This document shows positions 31,800-42,854 of a stretch of DNA of 64,000 nt, in pieces. Location: positions 91,315,777 through 91,379,776 of the forward strand of contig OX457062.1 of NCBI GenBank assembly GCA_949752795.1, read 5' to 3'. The notes beneath the pieces are model-generated. The model was not told the DNA's origin. It searched no databases and was given only the letters and a program-made list of their open reading frames with translations. A program made the position numbers and the translations under genes. The stretch is from Hyperoodon ampullatus (taxonomy: Eukaryota > Chordata > Mammalia > Artiodactyla > Ziphiidae). Position 1 is the stretch's first letter. The number at the start of each line of letters is the position of its first letter.

Positions 31800-33690
31800 G
31801 AATGAGGAGTTCAAGGTACTTTGTTTACTTCCAGACTCATGAGATGGCTATGTCAACCTCACCAGGAAAGGGGAAATTTTTGGATAAAGACTTTGTATCA
31901 TCTCTCTACTTCCAAACAACTTGAGGAACTTGTTCTGAGGATTCAATTGGATAAAGACTTGAGCATGAAAAGCTCAGGGTCCCAGGAGAGAAGTCTGGGG
32001 AAAACATAAAACAAGGCAATGATGGAGGCCGTCATGTTCGGCTTCAATGGCTATGGGGCTGACACTGTGGAATTGTGTTCAATTGTGAGCACAACGCAGC
32101 TGAGAGGCCTGACTGAGAGACAGGGGCTTTATATCTGGGAGGCCGTACTTTAAATCTGATGGTAATAAAAGAAGTCCTGACTTGAGTTCATCTTTTTTCC
32201 CTTTTCCCCAAGATGCATAAAAGTATCCTTGGCTTCAAAACCAGGCCAAGTAAACTGCCCGAACCAGACAGACAAGAAAAAAGAATACAGAGAGAAAACA
32301 CACACAGATGCCCCATTAGAGAGAAAGGAAGGAAACTGGCTTCTGCTTTTCTCTTAATGAACTGTCAATCCTTTGCTTCCCCAGGTCTTTGAACATACAT
32401 CCATATGGCGCATGTCAATGCTCTCAATTGCTCTCTGCTTCAGAGACGAAGATACCTTTCTACAGTCACTGCAGGGAGTATTCTCTGACTAGTAAGCCTG
32501 TTTAGTTCTGGAGGAAAAGATCAGTCTCTACAAGGCTAGCCGGCAGGAAGAAGAGTTCCTTTCTGAGCCCCACTGTCCCATGCATCCCTCCTTCTGAAGT
32601 CAGAACTGACTCAATCGCAGTCTTTACTGTTGTCCGCTCTTGACTGCTTGACTTGTCAAAACAGCATTTTAGAGGTTAATAGATGGTGAATCATATAAAC
32701 ATGCAATGCATATGGCAAAAGGGCTCATAAATACCCTATTAGATACAAACATGTGCATGGGAAGGGACAAGTCTTTTGAATAGCCTGTCATTTTCACATC
32801 TGCCCAAACAACCTTGTCTTATTAACTAGTCCCCTTAACACGCACTGCTGTTGTTGTTGTTTTTCCTCCAAAAGAATGGTTCTGTGCAAAGGGACGTGCA
32901 TTTAATTGCTACTCAACCTCCCGGGACTTAAGGAAGTCAGTCTAAACCAACCATGTCTAAGCCAACAAAGCATTATCTGCTCTGTGTTCTAACCAGGAAC
33001 AAGATGTACGACATCGTTATTCTTGCCACCTAAGCACTGTCACACCAGCGAAGTACACACGAGCTTCCCTGACCTGACCAACAAACAGGGCAAGCACCCA
33101 AATTCTAAGCAAGGCTTCCACTCAGGGCAAGTTCAGCCAAAGTGAACCCTTTTCTGCCATCAATGAGATCTCCAAGGAGAACTGGACCAAGTCTCACAAA
33201 GGCTGGAATCAAAGCCAGTGCAAAAAAAAAAAAAAAAAGGTATGGGAGGGGAAACACTGGGCTCCTCCAGAATCCAGTTAACTGGAATTTCTCCTGCTAA
33301 CAAGCCCAAGTGAGCCAGTGGACAAGGTTCCTTTCTGGCTTCTGTCCACCCTCCTCAAAGCAGCTCTTCTGAAAGCCCAGGCTTCTCCTGAAGATGCCTT
33401 CTTATCTGATTAGAGGGAATATTATGCGAAATATTCAGCCACCCCAGAACTGGCTGTGTGGGTGTGCTGGATAAAATCTTCATGAAAATGCCATCGCAGG
33501 TCATTTGTTTAATTTCAATTCTGCACAATGTAAAAATAGAACGAGCTGCCATGAAGGGTTGAGGCTTGACAGCTTCAATGAGAAGGCTCCAACAGCACAA
33601 AAACCACGCTGTTCTGCCGGATCGCCTGCTTCCTCCCCCTGACAGAGGAAAAAGGGGAAGAGAAAAAACCTGAAAGCGAGGTACAGCTTT
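31800..33690. other. Unannotated 1.9 kb
   Basis: No recognised repeat apart from an isolated A17 run at 33221-33238 that has no SINE or L1 body beside it. No exon is supported. Confidence 0.5.
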
Positions 33691-33699
33691 CACAATATT

Positions 33700-34020
33700 C
33701 TGCTCTTTTCCCCCTTTTCCCCCTTTCTTGCACTTCTCCACATTCTCCTCTTTACTCCATCTGTTCCCTCTCTCTCCTCGCACTTGGCTTGCTTCCTCTC
33801 TCTGTCACCCCACTCGCCGGCCCCTCCTTCATCATTTCTATGTGTCATTTCTTTTTCTCCTTCCCGGGGACTGGTTCTCCTCCTATGCTCCACACCCTCA
33901 CCTGGGCTGCCCTTGCCTCCCCGGACTGCCAGGCTCCCGGGGTCTCATAAACTTTTCTAGGAATTGCTCTCCTACCCTGTTCCCCTCTTTATCCCCTACC
34001 CCTTCCACCAAGTCCCAGAC
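33700..34020. other. Pyrimidine-rich tract
   Basis: About 320 bases of plus strand strongly enriched in C and T ('ctcttttcccccttttcccc' onward). The minus strand is open here from 33893 to 33690 and 33783 to 33355 because of composition; the translations are low-complexity and not protein-like. Confidence 0.6.
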
Positions 34021-37000
34021 GCTGAAAATGTTTAGAGAGATGGAATTTCAGAGGTCAGTTAGATCAGATGGCAGATGAGCTTCAGGGGCTGCCATTTTTC
34101 ATACTCCCTCATCTAGCCAAATATGTTTATTATTCATTGAGCTCAGCAGCTCCTGGCAGGTGGGCAGGCAGGAGGTACCTCACTGGTCTTGCGTTCTGGA
34201 CAAATTAGTTTTTAATTTTATTAAGTTTTTAAAAATAAATGCCCAAGTTGCCCTCTCCAATTCTGACCCCTGAAGCCCATAGCCACCTCCACATCAACCT
34301 TAGCACAATCCCGGCTCAGAAAGGGAAACTTCTCTTTTAACCAGGGGCTCCAGAGCTGCGCCAGAAGTCCACATGGGTGCTGAGAGGGGAGACATGCTTC
34401 CTGCTTCATTCACCCCCACTGGGGTCTCAGAATGGTCACATGATCTGACCTAGTTTCAAACCAAAGGATTAGGCTGTTTCAAGTCTGTTAATACGGCTAA
34501 TGGAACCAACGCAGTTGAGCTCCTTCTCTGTGCCCAGAACGGGCCCTCGCCTGTGGAGTCATCTTTCTCTGCTACGGTGGATTGCCAGGAACTTCCTCTC
34601 TGAAGACAGAACTTCACAGTTGCTTTGAGGAAAGCCTATCAGAAAAGGTGGTTAGTGGATCACTAACTCACAGATTCATCAACGTCAACCCAGTCTGAAA
34701 AAGCACTCCTATTTTTATTGCTATCTTCCAGATCTGTAGTCGAGTCCAATGCCAAGTGTTCCCCTATCTAAAGAACTTAATTTTCACACACACCAAATGA
34801 GGCTTCAGTAAATCAGGGGGACCCTCATAACAGCATATCCCATTTCCTAAAACATCCCGCTCTGCTGTAACACTGTTTCCATCCTCCTGCCTTTTATTGG
34901 CCATGTTCATTCGATAGGCAGATGTGCAATGTGTACCCACAAAGCAGAGTGGGTACAAGGGCATCCCTTAGAAGCCAGAGTCTTGTATACACCAAAATAA
35001 AGGGTATATGGAACCCTGACAACTCAAAGATACATGTGGTGTTTCTGCTTTGTGCCTGTTAGGGTTCTGGATCAAGTCAAGGACATGATGATTTTAGTAC
35101 AATTTGAAGAATATTCATGCCTAGGCAGAAAATGAAATGTGGTTCCCGATGTACCAATCCACAGGTGCAAAAGGGGGAAAGGAGAGGAAGAAAGAAAGGA
35201 TCCTGATCAGGGTTAAAGGACCATGAAAGTTAAAACAGAGTATAAACCTCAGCAGGCACCCCAAGAGAAAGAAAGCACCCTCTTGGCCGGGCAATCGGAA
35301 TGGGTGATAATTCCTAGCAAAATTGTAAATAGCAGCCCCAAACCACAAACAGCTGAAAACGACGTGCCGCCTGTGTGAAAGCAGCAGACAGTGGAAGCAG
35401 AGCAGTGGAAACGCCTCTGGAAGGCAGCTGCAGCCCTGGGCTGGTGGTTTCAGTTATAGATGTACACACTACAGATGTGTCTGACCGCAGAGCCCTGATG
35501 GGGGAGTCAACAGTGAGCTGAACTGCAAAGACATCATGTGACTGTGACGGTCCAAAAGCAAAGACAGGAAGGTGGTGGCAGGGACCCCCTTTATTATGTG
35601 GTCTCCTTATACAGACGAGATTTCATTCAAGGCCTATCATCCTTGAAAACAACTGAGCAAGAAACCAAATAAGACATTTGGTGACGATGGCACATCGGGG
35701 TATTATAGTAGCGCCCCAGTTTGGCTAAGTGTTGATCAGTTGCTCATATGGTTTCTTTCCACCACTAACACCAAAGCCTGGCTCCAAATCTCCAAAACCT
35801 AGCAGCCTTTGAGTGTGGACAGGGGAAACCAGAACTTCCCCGTGTCCACTGGAGATCCTGGATCTCCTGAACACCAACGATGCCCCGCAGAGCTCTTGGC
35901 CCAAGTTGCAAGTTGAGGACAAGGTCTTCTGAGCAAGGTACAAAGTACATGAATCTAGGGCAGGGGCCTCAGGCAAACACTGGTGACCTCACTATACACC
36001 ATCAACGGCAGCCAGTTCAAGTTGCAAGAAGCAGTGAAGGTGGCATGGACAGGGACATCTGGTGTGGGCAAGAGACCCGATCTTCAAGTAAAAAACAAAG
36101 GCAGAGGCACTGCTGAATAGGCAGAATAAACATTATCCTCAGCCAGAGCACAAGACTGAATTCCTCACACAAGAGATACATGTCTATACGTTGCCCTCTA
36201 ACCTTGTAAATGCTGTTTAATGAAAAAAAAGAGAGCGAGGAACGGGTCACATCAGAACAGTGTGGACACCCTTCTTTGAGTGCACCTGTTCCACAGTGAG
36301 CCTCGAGATCAGATTAGGGGCAAAGTGGGACAGAAATGCAGCATTTCCAACTTGTTTCCAACATTAGTTTCCTGAGCTCAAAGAGACAGCCCCAGCTGAG
36401 ATACTTCCCTCCTGAAAAGCCCCCAGGCAGAGGGCTCCTCATCCATAAGACATCCTTCTGTAGCTCCAAAAGGTGATGTGCCCACGTGGGCACTGGCAAG
36501 GGAGACAGCTCAGCCCCCTGCACTTGTGTCTTCGTTCTCACCCAGAGTGGTGGGAGTTTTACATCTGTTGCTGTCATGAAAACATTTTATTATTTTTTTA
36601 CAAGTTTTTTTTTTTTTTTTCCTCCTTGGATAAAGCTAGGGATCTTCCAAGTATATGTGATGTGCACAGTCCTCCCAACCTATCCCTCTCCAATTCTGGG
36701 TGTGTGATGGGGCTGCCTCGCTCAGCTGCTCGGTCCACCAGCACGCAGAGCCTGGGAGTACGCTCTCAGCTGCTGGTTCACACAAGGCCTTGGAGCCTAG
36801 GCACCTGCTAAGGAACTTTTGGGGTAATGAAGTTTCTCCACGCATAAGGCTGGCTGATGGTTGCAAACAAGTTGTTTGGGCTTTATCACCTTCATTCCAA
36901 TGGCCACACCTTCTCATCCCTTCATCTACTGCACAAGAGTAACTCCGTTTCTTCTAGAACGGGACTCCATGCATCCCTCGGTCCAAACCAGGAATTCCTC

Positions 37001-37375
37001 CAATTACTAGACCTCCACCTCCACCCTACGAGGAAATTAGGAAAAGCAGAACCTCTCCCTAGTCTTATTAGGTACCAGCAGATAAACCTCATGATGTCTA
37101 CTTTCTCTTTCTTCCAAATCTCGGACTTTCACCATGCGAGGGGAACAGGCACAGACTGATGGGGGTGGCCAGGTGGGGTCAGAGAGGCACTGCCCAGAAC
37201 AAGGAACGCCAGTGTCCCCAGTTCAAACTTTTGCCAGAAATCTGGAGAGAAGCAGACACAACCCTGTGCCCACAGCCCTGCCCTCACCACCTGCCTGAGC
37301 ACGTCTCCAGAACTGAATGGACAATGAAGCCAGCTTAGCTATCTTTGGGCTTCATGAAGAAGCAGTCGCTCCCAG
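34021..37375. other. Unannotated 3.4 kb left of the CpG island
   Basis: Mostly unique sequence. The only simple feature is a T20 run at about 36,601-36,620. It would be first-intron sequence if the minus-strand exon at 37616 is real. No coding exon was recognised. Confidence 0.5.
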
Positions 37376-37615
37376 GGGTTTCCTGGGGACGCCAAGTCTC
37401 AGGCATGGACACCACAGCCGGGCCACAATCCATGTTAATAGCTTTACTGTGCCCTCCGGTAACTTTGAGGTCGCTCTAAGAAAATTCAGACGAGAACGGC
37501 ACCCCCGCCCCACCCTATGTTCCCACAGCCTCCAGGTTCCCGGGGATCCCTCAGCCTCTCCCCCAGCATCCAGGTGTGCCCCTCGTGCGGCTCAGGAAGG
37601 TCAGGAAGTTCTTAC

Positions 37616-38142
37616 CTGGCTCTGCTGGGAGAGGCGCTCATGTGGCCTGGCGGGCCGGGCGCGCCGGTCGGCGGCGTCCAGGGCACTCGGGCTGCCGGCG
37701 ACCGCTCAGCACGTCTCCCCGGGAGCCTGGCTCTGCGGACAGGAGAGCCAGTACCACCTGAGGGAGGAGGGGGAGGAGCGCGGAGCCCGGCTGGGCTGGG
37801 GCCGCGGGGCACGCGGGCGGGCGGCCGTCTGCGCGGGGGGCGGGGTCGCCGGGGGAGGAAGAGGAACCCCTCCCCCTCCGCGGGCCGCGAGGCTCCCGCT
37901 GGCTCGGCGTCTACGTGTCGCTGCGTTGCTCTCCCGCTTTCTATAAATATATATTTGCCCGCTCCCGGCGCTTCTGCGCTGCTCTCCGAGTCGTCCCCGA
38001 CTCTACCTCCGTGGTTTCCGCTCCCCTCATTCTCTCCCTCCTCCCCTCCCCCTCCCTCCGCGGGTGAAGCCGGCCGCCTGCCTGGATTTTCCCGGTGTTG
38101 CCTCCCTCCAACACTTTGCACTGCAGTGTAACTCAGGGACAC
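37616..38142 (-). other. Candidate first exon of an unnamed gene, minus strand
   Basis: Read on the minus strand, the island ends in 'AGAGCCAG|GTAAGAAC', a near-consensus splice donor whose GT is at 37615-37614. Just upstream lies an ATG (about 37,639-37,641) that would encode MSASPSRA before splicing out of the exon; its -3 base is C, so the start context is weak. The same frame is open back to 38142, but that longer translation is compositionally biased and probably 5' UTR. The exon start is unknown. I do not recognise the gene. A non-coding first exon or a long non-coding RNA are equally possible. Confidence 0.4.
37942..37949 (+). promoter_or_regulatory. TATA box, plus strand
   Basis: 'TATAAATA' matches the TATA consensus and sits in GC-rich sequence, so it stands out. 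A plus-strand start would be expected near 37,970-37,975. The reverse strand of the same A/T block (TATATATTTATA) is a weaker match that could serve the leftward exon, with a start near 37,915-37,925. Confidence 0.5.
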
Positions 38143-38414
38143 GCGACCAGACAGTTCCTTTAAAACCAGACCATCAAATTTAGTGCGGAAACCAAGCCCA
38201 GAAGTGCAGCTCCCCGTGGCTGGGAGGAGACGTTAGCCCATCTGAAAGGCAGATCGCCGCGTTCCACGCAAAGCTATGAGCAGGCATGTGAGGAAGGCGA
38301 ATGGCAGAGATTTGCACGAGTCCACAGGTGACCTGCAGGGTCTCCAGAATGGGGCGGAATCTGGATGGATGGTGTGGAAATCTGGGTACTGCAAAGCAGG
38401 ACAGGACCTGACGA

Positions 38415-38520
38415 GTCATCGGGTTCAAAGCCCTCATTTTGCAGCTGAGAAAACTGAAGCTCAGAGAGGTGCATTGACTGGCTCAGGGTCACACAGCTGG
38501 CGAGGGAAGTGGAGACCTTT
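38415..38520 (-). repeat. MIR SINE fragment, antisense
   Basis: Antisense MIR core: 'cattttgcagctgagaaaac', 'gaagctcagagaggtgcatt' and 'ctcagggtcacacagctggc'. It lies only about 300 bases from the CpG island. Confidence 0.8.
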
Positions 38521-38524
38521 AGTT

Positions 38525-39400
38525 AATGCGATTGTCAGGGCATTCACGTTTCCATACCTAAAAAAGAACTGTCTGGGTGTGGAGGGGCCCCAGAGGGACA
38601 GTGTCAATCTCTTTCATTCACTCTTGCCCAGGGCACCTGTGTCTCAGGGGGGTCACCTGAGCCCAGGAAGAAAACATAATTAGCCAATTTACAGGTTAAC
38701 ACTCCATTCTCACGAGAACCACTTCTAAAGCCACTCCTTCTTCCAGGAAGGCTGTGAAGAAGGAAAAGCACCAAAGGAGCAGCAATGCTTAACCCGCAAA
38801 AAAGTGAAATGGCAAATCCTTCTTCATTGCCGTCTTCCAGAGACCCAGCTAACAAGATCTGCTTTTAAACCCCCATTTTCCACTTATATTTTCCACTTTC
38901 CTCTCCATCCTGCACGTCATTCTGATCACTCTCTGACACAGATATTTACACATTACGCACAAAAGAGCACACATTTTCCCCCATCTACTTCTTACACCTA
39001 CATTAATACCACCTGGCAGTATCAGCCTATAAATCAAAGGGGCTTTCTCAGTGGAAGACTGGTGAGGGAGTCATAGCATTAATTCCCTTCCCAGAAGATG
39101 TTATTATGCCTGGCAGAGTCTTCTCACAAATGTCCTTCCCTCGGGCATTTCACGACCTCAATGACAGAGCTCCTCTGGAAGGGCTTCTCAGGGCAATGGT
39201 ATGTGGTGCCATTCACACCTCCTTCTGGCCAGGTGGGGTCCAATATTTTGGATGCACTCATATACTCTCTTTGGGGAGGTTATGACAGCTATTTCACAAG
39301 TATGTGCACCGAGGTAACTCAGAGAAAAATGAAACCTCCCCAGGAGTTATACTGTAAATCAAGAAGGGGTCCTTTTGTCAAATGCCATTAAGAAGGAGGT
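38525..39400. other. Unannotated sequence right of the CpG island
   Basis: No recognised repeat and no supported exon. Open frames here are short and not protein-like. Confidence 0.5.
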
Positions 39401-39404
39401 AGCA

Positions 39405-39605
39405 GAGTGAGGAAGAGTGAACTCTGAGTAGGTAACCCAGCACCACCCTTGACCAGATTTGTCAACTTGGACAATTTACTTAACCTGTCTAAGCCTTAGT
39501 TTCCCTAAATGAAAACTGGAGAAAGTAACCAACCTTGCCTCAGGAGTAAATGAGATTCTGAATGCAGACTGCCTGGAATGTGATACGTCTTAGCTGTTCT
39601 TTATA
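39405..39605 (+). repeat. MIR SINE, sense (first of three in a row)
   Basis: Sense MIR: 'caacttggacaatttactta', 'acctgtctaagccttagttt' and 'gcctcaggagtaaatgagat'. Confidence 0.8.
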
Positions 39606-39624
39606 TTGTTCATATTGCTTTTCA

Positions 39625-39855
39625 GGGCCAGACAGTCCTCTTAGAGACCTCATACTTACACTTACTAGCTAGGTAACTCTGACCAAGTTGCTTAATCCCT
39701 CCCTGATTCTGTCTTAATCCAAGCTATCTTAATCTCCAAAATGGGGATAATTACATGTCCTTTGTAGGACTGTTAGAGGATTAAATTAAATAATGCATGT
39801 CAAACACCTAGCATGGTACCTGCTACATAATGAACATCGAAGATAATATATTCGT
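39625..39855 (+). repeat. MIR SINE, sense (second of three)
   Basis: Sense MIR: 'actagctaggtaactctgac', 'caagttgcttaatccctccc', 'aatctccaaaatggggataa' and 'gtaggactgttagaggatta', ending 'acctgctacataatgaacat'. Confidence 0.85.
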
Positions 39856-39869
39856 TCCAGCCTCTTCAT

Positions 39870-39995
39870 CTCCAATTACCAAATGTGTAATCCTGCACAA
39901 GTTAACTTCTCTAAGCCTCATAGGATAGCAAAGATTAGTATAACATGTGCATATTATCTGGCATATAGTAAGTGCTGAATATATGTTAATTACCT
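39870..39995 (+). repeat. MIR SINE fragment, sense (third of three)
   Basis: Sense MIR: 'taatcctgcacaagttaact', 'tctctaagcctcataggata' and 'gcatatagtaagtgctgaat'. The 5' part is missing. Confidence 0.75.
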
Positions 39996-39999
39996 CCCT

Positions 40000-41035
40000 T
40001 CCTTTTGAAACTACTCAAAATTTATTTTTACCTGGAAGCATTCCCACCACATCTCAGTCACTCATGATCTCATGCATTCTTTAGTTATACCAATTTTGTT
40101 TCATTAAAATGTGTTTACATTTTTCTCACATCCCCTCATTTATTTAGCAAAAATTTCTTGAGCACTTGTGTGCTGCCAGGCACTGTGCTCTGCTCTGACA
40201 TGCATGTATTTCTTTTGAATGATTTTAAATTCCCAGGAGCTGGGAATGTGTTTTAATCTTTCACCACCTCCTACAGATGTAGCCATAGTCACAGAGTCAT
40301 TGAGCTAGAAGGAGACCTAGAGATTATATTGGTCGACATTCTCATTTTACAGCCCAGAGTGGATAATTGATCTATACACATGTTAATGCTAAAGATGGTG
40401 GTTTCTTGCCTCCTTAGCCAGTGCTCTTTGAACTATGCAAACTGTTCCATGAACACCAGTTCTTGCCAGCTGTTGCCTGAACACTAATTCCTTGGAATGT
40501 TAATAGGTGGCATTCCAAATATGAGTTCTATGGCCAAGTGTGTTTGAGAAATAATGGGTTAAAGAAAGTAAACCAAGTTTTATTTTGTTTGTTTTTCCTG
40601 CCAGACTTTTCAGAACCTTTATTATGTTTATGAGCATTGTGAATTTCCAGGGGATATAGTGCACCTCACTTGTTCGATGCAGTCAATCAGGAAACCCTTT
40701 CTCATAAAGCATTTGGGGAACTAGGGATCGAACACACAGATTTAGGGAACACGATGATGAACACTGAAAATGCGACCAACCAATGTGACTGCTCTGTTCG
40801 TGTGACCTCCAGAGAAGAGTCTAGTGTTAACACATCCTGGGCGTTCGTCAGTCCCCTTTCGAGGTCTAGGAACTTGTCTTCTAGACGCGATCCTCAGATG
40901 AAGGGGGCATGAGTCACCATGGGTCCCCTCTTCCCTGAGCAACTTGCTTGGCGTGGGGAACAGGACAGACGCATCACAGCTATCAGGACACAGCTCTTCC
41001 TTCCCTGCTTTGATTCAGAGCAAGTTTCCAGGCTG
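40000..41035. other. Unannotated sequence with weak old-repeat traces
   Basis: An L2/MIR-like antisense trace ('ttgagcacttgtgtgctgcc', 'aggcactgtgctctgctctg') is at about 40,150-40,200. Another old-repeat-like passage ('gagtcattgagctagaagga') is near 40,300. No exon is supported. Confidence 0.4.
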
Positions 41036-41039
41036 CTTG

Positions 41040-41285
41040 GGCTATACAGCACAGTGGTTTGAACGTGGGCTTTTGAGCTAGACAGTCCTTAGGTATCAAT
41101 CCCATCTCTGCTTCTCACTAGCTGTTGGATATTTATTAGGCAAGTTGCTGAGCCTCTTAAGCCTTAGTTCTTTCATTTATGAAATTAGCATAATGATGCT
41201 GGCTGGAAATATTGCACTCAAACCCCTGGCACAGTGCCTGGCACAGAGGAAGCACCCCAAAACTCTGGCGGTATTACTAAGCATA
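41040..41285 (+). repeat. MIR SINE, sense, near full length
   Basis: One of the best-preserved MIRs here: 'tacagcacagtggtttgaac', 'gtgggcttttgagctagaca', 'ggcaagttgctgagcctctt' and 'ctggcacagtgcctggcaca'. Confidence 0.85.
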
Positions 41286-41529
41286 ACAATGGTGTATAGT
41301 AGAGTACTTGTGGCACTTAGTTGTCAACAGATAGCACAGTGACACAGCTGAGTTTTGCTGAACCCCAAAGCTCAGTCCTTCTTCTCTTCCTTCTCCTCCC
41401 TCACAGGGTTATGCCAACTACAGTCACCCCATCAACTACTCTGCTGCCTCAGATCTGGGAGGAAACGAGCAGTAGATACTCTTTGAGCAAACTCAGAAAT
41501 GAGCTAAAAAGGATATTAATCACTGACAT

Positions 41530-41775
41530 AATAAAAAGCCTCCTTTAATTGAGCAGCTGCTAAACACCAGACACTGAGCTAAGTGATTTCTATTTCTACT
41601 TCTGTTCATTATCTATTTATGTCTCTATCTGTCTGTACTCCTTAACAACCACTTGAAGAGGGAAGCGTCCACCTCCCCATCGTGAAAATAAAAAAAAACT
41701 GAGGTTCAGAAAGTTTATGGGGCAAGAGGCCAAATTCACCCAAAGGGCAAAACGAGTAATTACCAGTTCCCTGTT
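41530..41775 (-). repeat. MIR SINE, antisense
   Basis: Antisense MIR: 'ctttaattgagcagctgcta', 'aacaccagacactgagctaa', 'ccccatcgtgaaaataaaaa' and 'actgaggttcagaaagttta'. Confidence 0.75.
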
Positions 41776-42065
41776 GCCATTCCAGTCCTCGGGGAGCATA
41801 AGTACATCGTGTGTTGATGTGCTGTGGACTAGAACACACGTTGTGGGACGTGGCTGAGCTGGGATGCTCTCTCTCTCTTATGGGTGGGGCAGCTGTGGAA
41901 CAGATGTTAATTAATGCCCAGTTAAGTAAGAAATGGAGCCAAGAAAATTCCTTTCTCAGTTGCTTCCTCCAGGGGCTCATTGACTGGACTCTCTGCCTGT
42001 CAGCCTATTGTATGTGAAGGATACAGGACTCCCATTCGCCTGCTGGAAGGAGCTACGCTTATTAT

Positions 42066-42172
42066 GCTAATCTTCGCACAATGTATGGAAGTTGAGTCAT
42101 TATGCTGTACACCTCAAGCTTACACAGCGCTGTGTCAATCATATCTCAGTAAAACTAGAAAAATAAATAAAA
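42066..42172 (+). repeat. L1 3' end fragment, sense
   Basis: A short L1 tail: 'gtatggaagttgagtcatta', 'tgctgtacacctcaagctta' and 'caatcatatctcagtaaaac', then an A-rich end. It resembles the tail of the L1 at 46583-47183. Confidence 0.7.
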
Positions 42173-42174
42173 GG

Positions 42175-42850
42175 AACTATGGTGTCAGTGGATCAGAGAG
42201 GACATTTTATATAAACAGAGAAATGAAGACATAATTTCTTCCCACCAGTTGCAGGAACCCAGGCATGTGGAACCAGGACAGTGACTTAATGCTTCCTCTT
42301 TCCCTTTCATTCTCACCCACAGTATCCTTTCAGACTCCTCCACCCCCACCTCATCCTTCATCCCTGGCAAGAAAGCCATGCCCAGGGTGAACATGTGACT
42401 CTTTCCAGACTAAATCTTCCTAATAACCCGTAGTTCACTCTTCTCGGTCTGTTCCTGATGGAGTCCAGACACCCTTCGGCTGCATCCTCAGCTGAGAAAA
42501 GGACTGATTCTGCCTCTTCCAGGAGGTCAGAACCCTAAAGGCAGCCATGGCTGGCTCCAACTCCTGGCAGAAAACATAACCAGGCTACTTGTTTTCCAAG
42601 GGGATTTGGAAAGAAACCAAGCTAATAAGAGAGAAAAGGCACGAGAAGAGAGAACAACTTTGCTATTTCCTCAGGCAAAATATAACGAGAAGCTTCTGTG
42701 ATAAAAATTGCACCTGCATGGCTGAGATTGGAGGGTACAGAACCTCCCAAAGTCCACGTTCTCTCACCAGAGAATTCTACTGTGTCTGCGGTTCTCAGAA
42801 ACACCTGCTGTGTGGCTGTGTGGGCTGCATGTATTAAGGGGCTGGGGCGC
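42175..42850. other. Unannotated sequence
   Basis: No recognised repeat. The overlapping open frames in 42,589-42,961 lack protein-like features. Confidence 0.5.
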
Positions 42851-42854
42851 AGGA

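Larger units (their letters stand above)
37380..38160. promoter_or_regulatory. CpG island with promoter elements
   Basis: The only CpG-rich sequence in the window. CpG density rises from about 37,480, peaks at 37,640-37,920 and fades after 38,100. A GC box (GGGGGGCGGGG) is at about 37,835-37,845, and a C/T-rich block of the kind bound by Sp/KLF or MAZ factors lies at 38,036-38,065. Islands of this size mark promoters in mammals. Evidence for direction conflicts: a consensus TATA box points right, while a strong splice donor points left, so the promoter may be bidirectional. Confidence 0.8.

Noticed and set aside
33355..33783. 142-codon minus-strand open frame
   Set aside because: It begins in a purine-rich tract that gives a biased K/E/G-rich start, and no domain follows.
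37317..37946. 209-codon plus-strand open frame entering the CpG island
   Set aside because: It ends inside the promoter region, is rich in G, R, A and P from base composition alone, and has no domain. Stops are rare in such GC-rich DNA.
37517..38131. 204-codon plus-strand open frame across the CpG island
   Set aside because: It is a low-complexity translation that runs over the TATA box, in overlap with open frames on the other strand. This fits base composition, not coding.
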